Shown piece by piece: positions 1-6,466 of a stretch of 41,880 bases of DNA. The notes under the pieces are model-generated. The model was not told the origin of the DNA, ran no database searches, and saw only the letters and a program-made list of their open reading frames with translations. Source of the DNA: an uncultured Cytophagales bacterium (GTDB lineage: Bacteria; Bacteroidota; Bacteroidia; Cytophagales; Thermonemataceae). Both the position numbers and the translations under genes were made by a program. Position 1 is the first letter of the stretch, and each line of letters opens with the position of its first letter. The stretch covers positions 1 through 41,880 of the forward strand of contig CALEMF010000067.1 in assembly GCA_937911505.1 (NCBI GenBank). Direction: 5' to 3'.

Positions 1-1
1 T

Positions 2-1627
2 GGGGTTTCAGGCAGTAGTTTTAACCCAAGTGCAGCAGGCGTAGGCACCCACACCCTTACTTACAGCTACACAGAGAATAATTGCACCGTTACGCAAGAC
101 CGTACCATAGAAGTTTTTGCTGATCCCACACTTTCTATCAGTGGTCTGTTGAGTGATATTTGCGTAGGTTCTTCTCCCTTCACAGTGACAGTGGTCCCTA
201 CAGGCGGTACACTTTCGGGGCCAGGTATCTCTGGTAATACCTTTGATCCTATCGCAGCAGGCGTAGGGACGCATACCATTACCTACGAATACGAACAGTT
301 CAACTGTACTTATACCATTACGGAAACCGTAGCGGTACGCAATGGTGCTGCTGTAAGCATTACCAACTTAGATGCCGTATATTGTTTAGGCACTGCAGCC
401 TTTACTTTAACCGCTTCACCGAGTGGCGGGACTTTCTCAGGCAGTGGTGTCTCAGGAAACACGTTCGATCCTGATGCAGCAGGTATTGGTACGCATATCA
501 TTACCTATACCTACAATGACGCCAACTGTACCTCTGTGATTCAGCAAAGTGTAGAGGTCAGAGCAGCGCCCACCGTCACCTTCGATCCTATTCCTACAGA
601 ATATTGTGAAAGCGCCCCTGCCCTTTCCCTCTCTGCTTCGCCGAGTGGTGGGACTTTTGCAGGCGACGGTGTCTCAGGCAATACCTTCGACCCTGCGGTG
701 GCAGGTGTGGGTAACTATACTATCTCTTACACAGTAGTTGCTAGCGGTTGTACGATCACAGAGACCCAAAATATTGAAGTAACCGCTGCTCCGACGCTTG
801 CCATTACCAACCTAGAGGCTGCTTATTGTATAGATGCAGGTACTGTTACCCTCACGGCTACTCCAACGGGTGGGACTTTTTCGGGCGATGGCGTTTCAGG
901 CAATACCTTTGATCCTACTGTAGCAGGCATAGGCACACACACCATTACTTATTCTTTCACAGAAAATGGCTGTACCATTACCGAAGACCAGACAGTAGAG
1001 GTAACCGCTCTTCCTACAGTAAGCTTTAGTGGCTTAGCGGGCCCTTATTGCGAAGGTTCTGGTGCTATCACGTTGATGGGGAACCCAACCGGCGGAAGCT
1101 TCTCAGGCCCGGGTATCTCAGGCAATACTTTTGATCCTGCGGTGGCGGGTGTAGGCACACACACCATTACCTATACCTACACAGAAAATGGCTGTACCGT
1201 TACTACAACCGAAAGTGTTGAGGTAAACGTAGGCAATACGCCGCTTACCATTCATAACCTTGATGCAAACTATTGTGTCAATGCGCCTAGTGTTACTATT
1301 ACGGGTGATCCAAGCGGTGGTACTTTTTCAGGACCAGGTGTTTCAGGGAATACCTTTGATCCTAATGCCGCAGGTGTAGGTACACATACCATTACCTATG
1401 AATACGTAGATGGTGGCTGTACTTCAAGTGTTAGTCAGACGGTAACCGTAACAGACGTTCCCACCGTTACGCTCAATGTACCGCTTAATCCTGTTTGTGT
1501 GGATGCTGGTACTCAAACGCTTTCTGCTACCCCAAGTGGTGGTATTTTTACTGGCAATGGCATTTCAAGCAATACCTTTGATCCCATCGCAGCAGGCGTA
1601 GGGCCGCATACCATTACCTATACTTAA
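2..1627 (+). CDS. Giant repeat adhesin, upstream part (5' end outside window, ends at an in-frame TAA)
   Basis: The frame is open from the first bases, so the gene begins before the window; an internal ATG at 149 is not a convincing start. The product consists of tandem ~75-residue beta-sandwich-like repeats. Each carries a GTFSGxGVSGNTFDP-like motif, then AGxGTHTITYxY, then a conserved Cys in NGCT, as in repetitive Bacteroidota cell-surface proteins. The TAA at 1625-1627 sits where the next repeat (about 1846) has TAT, in an otherwise almost identical context, and the frame stays open beyond it to 4531. The simplest reading is one adhesin split by a nonsense change. The upstream piece alone would lack the T9SS sorting tail found at 4290-4531, so it should not be displayed by that route. 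Readthrough or an assembly error cannot be excluded. Confidence 0.8.
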   Translation, partial: GVSGSSFNPSAAGVGTHTLTYSYTENNCTVTQDRTIEVFADPTLSISGLLSDICVGSSPFTVTVVPTGGTLSGPGISGNTFDPIAAGVGTHTITYEYEQFNCTYTITETVAVRNGAAVSITNLDAVYCLGTAAFTLTASPSGGTFSGSGVSGNTFDPDAAGIGTHIITYTYNDANCTSVIQQSVEVRAAPTVTFDPIPTEYCESAPALSLSASPSGGTFAGDGVSGNTFDPAVAGVGNYTISYTVVASGCTITETQNIEVTAAPTLAITNLEAAYCIDAGTVTLTATPTGGTFSGDGVSGNTFDPTVAGIGTHTITYSFTENGCTITEDQTVEVTALPTVSFSGLAGPYCEGSGAITLMGNPTGGSFSGPGISGNTFDPAVAGVGTHTITYTYTENGCTVTTTESVEVNVGNTPLTIHNLDANYCVNAPSVTITGDPSGGTFSGPGVSGNTFDPNAAGVGTHTITYEYVDGGCTSSVSQTVTVTDVPTVTLNVPLNPVCVDAGTQTLSATPSGGIFTGNGISSNTFDPIAAGVGPHTITYT

Positions 1628-2100
1628 GAAGAAAATGGCTGTACCATTATAGAAAAAGTGGACATCGAAGTAACCTCTACCCCTGTGGTAACCATCACCG
1701 CGCCTGTTAGTCCTTACTGTATTTCGGCGGGCGACCAAACGCTCTCTGCTACTCCTACAGGGGGTACATTCTCTGGCTATGGTGTTTCAGGGAATACCTT
1801 TGACCCAACAGTAGCAGGTCTGGGAACGCATACCATTACCTATACTTATGAAGAAAATGGCTGTACCATTATAGAAAATGTGGCCACTGAGGTAACTCCT
1901 ACCCCTACGCTTAGTTTTGATGGCTTAGCCACCACCTACTGCGACAATGAAACCAGCGTGGCGCTTGCTGCGACTCCCTCGGGGGGAACGTTTACGGGTA
2001 CAGGTGTAACGGGTACCACCTTCGATCCTAGTGCAGCAGGTTTAGGGATGCACACGATTACGTACACTTATGAAGAAAATGGCTGTACAGAGCAAATAAG
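2..2100 (+). repeat. Tandem ~225-bp coding repeats (Ig-like domains)
   Basis: About ten copies of a 222-231 bp unit encode the GTFSG-NTFDP-GTHTITY domain. The FDP codons recur near 15, 245, 470, 690, 910, 1130, 1355, 1580, 1800 and 2025. Nucleotide similarity is very high between the copies around 1500-1660 and 1730-1890, which suggests recent duplication or gene conversion within the array. Confidence 0.8.
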
Positions 2101-4531
2101 CCAAGACGTGGAGGTAGTTTTCTGTGATCCTTGCGCTGGTGTTACCATTACGGCCGATTTAGACATTACGCAACCTGCCAGTTGTGGCGATTTGGGGGAA
2201 CTCAACGTTAGTAATGTAGCAGGGGGAACTAGCGATTACACCTACAGCTTGGATGGGAGTACTTTCCAAACTGACGCTAGCTTTACCGACCTAGCAGATG
2301 GTAGCTATACGCTTACTATTCAAGATGCCATCGGTTGTACCGCCACCTTCAATTTCGACATTGATGCTGTTACGCCGCTTACGATTACTGACTTTACCGT
2401 TCATCCTGTTACTTGTGCTGGCGATATGGATGGAAGCATACAGGTAGATAATGTAACGGGTGGCTCGGGTAATTATGAATATTCGCTTGATGGAGGTACT
2501 TTCCAAGCAGCACCGCTCTTTGAGAATTTATCGGGGGGTACGTACACGTTGGAAGTAAGAGATGAGGGCAGTTGTAGCGCTACGCTTATGGTAGATGTCG
2601 ATGAACCAGCAGCGCTCTCTTTCGATGTAAATAGTACTTTTCCTTCTGATTGTGGGCAAAGCGATGGTACGCTCACCATCAGCAATGTGCTAGGTGGCAA
2701 TGGTGGCTACACTTACTCTATTGACGGTACTACCTTTGAAAGCAACACTACCTTTAGTGGTTTAGCAGAGGGGAACTATACCGTATATGTACGAGATAGC
2801 GAAGGCTGCGAAGCCTCACAGTCTATTGACATTACCTTCCCGAATGATTTGAGTGCTACCATTATTCCTGTGCAAGGGACTTGTGGTAGTGATAACGGAC
2901 AGTTGATCGTCGATACTCCTACAGGGGGTTCTAGCGACTATGAATACTCCTTGGATGGGGTAAGTTATCAAGCAGCGCCACTTTTTACTGGTTTGGCTGA
3001 GGGGAATTACACAGTATACTTGAAAGATGCCAACGGGGCTTGCTTTGTTACTTATCCCGTTGCGTTATCTGCGCCTTCTGTGCTTACTGCCAATGTACAA
3101 GCAACGGCAGCTAGCAATTGTACTAATCCGAACGGACAAATTACCGTTAGTGACGTCACGGGTGGGGTGACGCCTTTTGCCTATCGACTGAACGGAGGTA
3201 CTTATCAGAGTGCTCCCCTCTTTAATAATTTAGCGCCTGGTAACTACACCGTTTTTGTACGTGATGCCACCAGTTGTGAAGCAAGTTTCAACGCAGTAGT
3301 AGATGCACCCGTACTTCCTAGTATCACCAATGTAAACATTACCGCGCCTGACTGTACCGATCCTGCCAGTGGAAGCATTGTCGTTACCCAAGTGGTTGGG
3401 GGTGTAGCGCCTTATACCTATTCCTTAGATGGGGTTAATTTTCAGGTAAGTGCTACTTTTGACAATCTTGCCTCAGGGCTTTATAACGTAACCGTACGTG
3501 ATGCAGGCGGGTGTACACAGGCTTCCGCACAGACCGTTCCTACCGCTACTACGCTTAACTTTAGTGTGGTACAGCTTACCCCTTCGAGTTGTGGTTTTAG
3601 CAATGGTAGCGCCGAGGCACAAAACGTAACGGGTGGTTCTGGTACGTACTTCTATAGTTTGGATGATGTAACCTATCAAAACTCACCTCGCTTTGAGAAC
3701 ATCGCGGAGGGTACTTATACGATGTACGTAAAGGATGCTAGTTTTGATGACTGCGTATTTTCTAGAACATTTGTGATTGATGGGACAGCGCAGCTATCTT
3801 ACGAGGCAGAAAACAGAGATATTGGCTGTTCCGCTGCTGCAGGACAAATTCAGGTAAGCAACATTGTCGGGGGTACTTTACCCTATACCATTAGTCTGAC
3901 GGGGAGTACTACTACCAGTGTTACTGTTTTCCTTGATAATCATCTATTTGAAGATTTGAGTGATGGAACCTACACGGTACGTATTACCGATAGTAACAAC
4001 TGTGAAAGCAGAGACACAACGTTGAGCATCTCTTCTGCTGAACCTATCCTTGCCAATGTCAATACTACACTTTCGCTCATTGATGAAGCGACAGGTACAA
4101 TTACGATTAGTGCCATCGAAGGGGGACTGCCCCCTTATCAGATTAGTATTGATGGAGGGGCTACTTTCTATGCCGCTTCGGGCGTTGATACTACTTTCCA
4201 GCAAGTGAATATCGGTACTTACCAAGTGGTGATCAAAGATCGCCTTAATTGCTCCGTCACTTACGACGCCATAGTGGAAGAGAGTACCTTCTTGATTCCT
4301 AACCTAGTAACACCGAACGCTGACGGGAAGAATGATCTTTTCTTTATCCGTAACTTACCCAATACGGGTAGCTACTTAAAAATTTCGAGCCGATCGGGTA
4401 AGGTGATTTACGAAAATGATAACTACCAAAACGATTGGAACGGTGGCGAAAACCCAGATGGTATCTACTTCTATCTGCTTCGCGTTCCTGAGCTAGGCGA
4501 TTTTACGGGTTGGGTGCAGGTATGGCGGTAA
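1658..4531 (+). CDS. SprB-type repeat surface protein with T9SS type B C-terminal domain (downstream part of the split adhesin)
   Basis: This is the same reading frame as the preceding segment. The first codon usable as a start after the TAA is a GTG at 1658, and no signal peptide follows, which argues that this is the 3' half of one gene rather than an independent one. It holds two more Ig-like GTF-FDP repeats, then about nine SprB-type repeats of ~78 residues (core YxYSLDGxxFQ, then a GxYTxxVxDxxGC motif). It ends in a gliding-motility-associated (CHU_C) domain with LVTPNADGKNDLFFI, an NDWNG motif and a GIYFYLL strand. That domain is the type B signal for export by T9SS. Known SprB proteins are mobile surface adhesins in gliding Bacteroidota; the adhesin role here is inferred from the repeats and tail. 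Confidence 0.8.
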   Translation: MDIEVTSTPVVTITAPVSPYCISAGDQTLSATPTGGTFSGYGVSGNTFDPTVAGLGTHTITYTYEENGCTIIENVATEVTPTPTLSFDGLATTYCDNETSVALAATPSGGTFTGTGVTGTTFDPSAAGLGMHTITYTYEENGCTEQISQDVEVVFCDPCAGVTITADLDITQPASCGDLGELNVSNVAGGTSDYTYSLDGSTFQTDASFTDLADGSYTLTIQDAIGCTATFNFDIDAVTPLTITDFTVHPVTCAGDMDGSIQVDNVTGGSGNYEYSLDGGTFQAAPLFENLSGGTYTLEVRDEGSCSATLMVDVDEPAALSFDVNSTFPSDCGQSDGTLTISNVLGGNGGYTYSIDGTTFESNTTFSGLAEGNYTVYVRDSEGCEASQSIDITFPNDLSATIIPVQGTCGSDNGQLIVDTPTGGSSDYEYSLDGVSYQAAPLFTGLAEGNYTVYLKDANGACFVTYPVALSAPSVLTANVQATAASNCTNPNGQITVSDVTGGVTPFAYRLNGGTYQSAPLFNNLAPGNYTVFVRDATSCEASFNAVVDAPVLPSITNVNITAPDCTDPASGSIVVTQVVGGVAPYTYSLDGVNFQVSATFDNLASGLYNVTVRDAGGCTQASAQTVPTATTLNFSVVQLTPSSCGFSNGSAEAQNVTGGSGTYFYSLDDVTYQNSPRFENIAEGTYTMYVKDASFDDCVFSRTFVIDGTAQLSYEAENRDIGCSAAAGQIQVSNIVGGTLPYTISLTGSTTTSVTVFLDNHLFEDLSDGTYTVRITDSNNCESRDTTLSISSAEPILANVNTTLSLIDEATGTITISAIEGGLPPYQISIDGGATFYAASGVDTTFQQVNIGTYQVVIKDRLNCSVTYDAIVEESTFLIPNLVTPNADGKNDLFFIRNLPNTGSYLKISSRSGKVIYENDNYQNDWNGGENPDGIYFYLLRVPELGDFTGWVQVWR
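2140..4260 (+). repeat. Tandem ~234-bp coding repeats (SprB-type)
   Basis: About nine copies of a degenerate ~78-codon unit. The YSLDG-like motif recurs near 2245, 2480, 2715, 2945, 3180, 3420, 3655, 3890 and 4140. Each is followed by an aromatic/Gly/Tyr/Thr strand and a Cys near the end of the unit. The copies are more diverged than those of the upstream repeat type. Confidence 0.75.
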
Positions 4532-4834
4532 GAGAGTGGTCTTAAGTGAGGGGGTACGTACACCTACTTCGGTAGCGATGGCTGCTCTTCTCAGAACAGC
4601 ATTGTTAGGCGCAGGCGAAGAAGTACCCGTGTAAGAGACATCAATCTGGGAGGGAGCAATAACAATGGGAGCGATGTCTTGAGTTATCCCGTCGACAAGG
4701 AATTGCCAACTTCCATCATTCATCGTGTTGGCTGGAATGCGTACCTCAGTGACAGAACGCGTGGTAGTAGTATTAATCGCCAAACGAGAAGTAGCGCTTT
4801 TTTCTAACCCAAAAGGATAATAATTGTATTTATT
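4493..4834 (-). pseudogene. Possible remnant ORF between the adhesin and the immunity gene
   Basis: The minus-strand frame is open from just after a stop at 4835-4837. Its first residues read NKYNYYPFGLEKSA and there is no ATG; a TTG at 4783 is the first plausible start. YNYYPFG resembles the motif that precedes the RHS-associated core in Bacteroidota Rhs proteins, but the rest of that core is absent. The middle (for example NDGSWQFLVDGI) has a protein-like composition. The last residues are antisense to the T9SS tail of the adhesin, and such an overlap is unusual for an intact gene. It may be debris of an older cassette, or it may not be expressed at all. Confidence 0.25.
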
Positions 4835-4860
4835 TCAAAGAACGAATTTGTTACTTGGAA

Positions 4861-4909
4861 GGCACAAGTCACCACTTCGTTGAAGACTTGCGCCAGTTGG
4901 TGTACTGGC
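4861..4909. repeat. REP-like double hairpin just downstream of the immunity gene
   Basis: Two palindromes share three to four bases. In the first, GGCACAAGTC (4861-4870) pairs with GACTTGCGCC (4885-4894) over 10 bp with one G-T wobble, around a 14-nt loop that contains CTTCGTTGAAG. In the second, GCCAGT (4892-4897) pairs with ACTGGC (4904-4909). The pair lies 2 nt beyond the stop codon of the 4912-5472 gene. There is no strong T-run, so a repetitive extragenic palindrome or mRNA-stabilising element is more likely than a classical terminator. Confidence 0.5.
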
Positions 4910-4911
4910 AC

Positions 4912-5472
4912 CTAGCGAGCTTTCTCTTTAAGTGGCAAAGGGATATCAGTACGCCCTCCTTCGTGATTAACGATAATTACTTTTTTTTGATGTGGTATAT
5001 AAAATATATGATCAAAGGGGCCGCCAAGAGTCATGTAAGGTAATGTATCTGATCTCCTATCAATAGTTTCAGATAACTCTCCTATTGTTCCCTTTAATAC
5101 CATCCTTGTTTTGAAACTATCATCACAAAGCACATAAATTTCTTCTTCAGAAGTTAAGAGTTCTCTCTTCAACGCTGACTCTGCTCTAAGCGCTTGATAC
5201 GATTTGAATATAGGCGTACTTATGAAACCTGTAAGAACATCCTCTCCGTCGAAGTCCCAACCATTTTCAAAAAGTGTCCAGAATGGTAAATATGACTTTT
5301 CAAACTCGAATGTATGGTCATCGTTATCCTCTAATAAATCAAAGAAAGGTTCAATTTGTAAATCAGTGTAGCTCCTTATTTTTTGATCAAATTCCTCATT
5401 ATCAAACTCCTTCCTCAAAATTTCATAAAAGTCGAGTATGCTAAACTCAAGCTTTTCTAATAATTCCATCAT
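4912..5472 (-). CDS. Candidate immunity protein of a truncated Rhs toxin cassette
   Basis: This encodes 186 residues with no signal peptide or membrane segment, so it is predicted to be cytosolic. It is acidic in its first half (many Glu/Asp around residues 1-75) and ends in a short lysine/arginine-containing tail. I do not recognise the family. The functional guess rests on position: its ATG (5472) overlaps the TAA of the orphan toxin tail in a TAATG arrangement. That matches a polymorphic-toxin gene translationally coupled to its immunity gene. A second in-frame ATG lies one codon downstream (5469). The gene is AT-rich compared with the rhs core. If the toxin part is gone, this gene may persist as an orphan protecting against kin that still carry the toxin. 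Confidence 0.6.
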   Translation of the reverse strand: MMELLEKLEFSILDFYEILRKEFDNEEFDQKIRSYTDLQIEPFFDLLEDNDDHTFEFEKSYLPFWTLFENGWDFDGEDVLTGFISTPIFKSYQALRAESALKRELLTSEEEIYVLCDDSFKTRMVLKGTIGELSETIDRRSDTLPYMTLGGPFDHIFYIPHQKKVIIVNHEGGRTDIPLPLKEKAR

Positions 5473-5690
5473 TATTTTTTATTTTTGTTATAGGAATCCC
5501 TCCCTTTTATAAAGTATTTCTGCTTTACACTATTTTTCAACTGCCCGTTTTTCATAACGTACTTTACTAACTTTACATGGGGTCCTTCAGATACAGACTT
5601 CTCACCATAGGGAGCGTTAGGCGTACGAATACGTAATTGTAGCTTTTTATATTTATAAAAGTTATAAAAAGAGGATAAAAACTTACATCA
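5472..5690 (-). pseudogene. Orphan C-terminal tail of a lost polymorphic toxin
   Basis: On the minus strand a frame is open from just after TGA (5688-5690) to TAA (5472-5474). It gives about 71 residues with no upstream start codon; the only ATG is far inside. The sequence contains LRIRTPNAPYGEKS, then EGPHVKLVKYVMKNGQ, and ends in a Lys-rich tail. The codon choice and the basic composition look like the C-terminal end of a toxin domain. The stop overlaps the next gene's ATG as TAATG, as expected for a toxin-immunity pair. No RHS core precedes it, so the tail appears to have been left behind by recombination or deletion. Family assignment is not possible by eye. Confidence 0.5.
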
Positions 5691-5812
5691 CTTCAACGAG
5701 CAACTCAAAATAAGACAAATGTGTCTGATATGAGTCATTTTTGTCAGGTATTTTACTGGCTGGATTGTAAGTATTCACGCTTGCGCTAAAGACTAACAGC
5801 GGAGAGAGTTTA
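5683..5812 (-). other. Short coding-like segment between cassettes (unassigned)
   Basis: In a different frame from the toxin tail, the minus strand reads about 40 codons from the end of the upstream immunity gene to a TAA at 5683-5685. They include SASVNTYNPASKIPDKND and end in YFELLVEVM. There is no start codon or recognisable family. It may be the C-terminal end of another displaced reading frame, or chance. Otherwise the 5691-5809 gap shows only a small palindrome, CGCTTGCGC, near 5779. Confidence 0.2.
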
Positions 5813-6454
5813 TTTAAAAGGAGAAACTATAGTGTCAACAGGACTACCGTTGATACTCCTCAAGCTTCTAAAATCGTCGATTTTAGAAAAAAACTCTCCC
5901 ACTTTAATCATACTATTCCTATCTATTGAACTCATCGAATAGTAACACTCATACTCTATGCAATTATAACTAGAGTTATAAGCAAACTTTCTAACATTAT
6001 TAGCTTGAATCTTTATTTTCTCTTCATACTCATTATAAAAACTTGTAATAGAATTTTCTAACCACTCAACATCTTTTTGACTTAATTGCTGTTTGAAGAA
6101 TAGTATGATTAGGTTCCAATCTTCAATCTCGTTTCCTCCTTTTCTTTTTAAATCTTCTAGGTTTCTTTTCTCTATGAGATTCTTTTCTTCTAATTTAGAG
6201 ATTAACCAGCTTTCAAAATTATATACTATTGCATCAACATACTCAAGCTTCATATCTATAGCAATAAAATAACTAGTAAAGCGAGATGTAAGTATTAAGT
6301 CATTATTTACCTGCTTTAGCTCAATGTGAGGTATATCGCCAAATTTTTTGTAGTAATACCGAAGGTCTTCATAAAGAGGATGTTCAAGGGCTTCCTTAGA
6401 CTTTTCGTCATACTTAACTAAAGACAGTTTTACTTTATAAACTTGTATTTCCAT
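5810..6454 (-). CDS. Candidate immunity protein for the ADP-ribosyltransferase-like Rhs toxin
   Basis: This encodes 214 residues with no signal peptide, so it is predicted to be cytosolic. It is rich in Lys/Glu/Ile/Tyr, and the DNA is visibly AT-rich. It starts 12 nt after the stop of the rhs fragment at 6467, the usual toxin-then-immunity order and spacing. I recognise no named family. The central part (around residues 85-150) looks helical and charged. A cytosolic immunity protein fits a toxin expected to modify a cytosolic target, in contrast with the lipoprotein partner of the other Rhs toxin at 9576-10289. Confidence 0.6.
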   Translation of the reverse strand: MEIQVYKVKLSLVKYDEKSKEALEHPLYEDLRYYYKKFGDIPHIELKQVNNDLILTSRFTSYFIAIDMKLEYVDAIVYNFESWLISKLEEKNLIEKRNLEDLKRKGGNEIEDWNLIILFFKQQLSQKDVEWLENSITSFYNEYEEKIKIQANNVRKFAYNSSYNCIEYECYYSMSSIDRNSMIKVGEFFSKIDDFRSLRSINGSPVDTIVSPFK

Positions 6455-6466
6455 GATTAGATATCT

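Noticed and set aside
1..4531. Possible CRISPR-like repetition
   Set aside because: The repeats are ~225-234 bp coding units with periodic protein motifs, not short repeats separated by spacers.
5613..5622. GCGTTAGGC resembling an integron attC core site between immunity-like genes
   Set aside because: No matching partner core with proper spacing was found and no integrase is visible. The bases are also part of the toxin-tail reading frame (TPNA).
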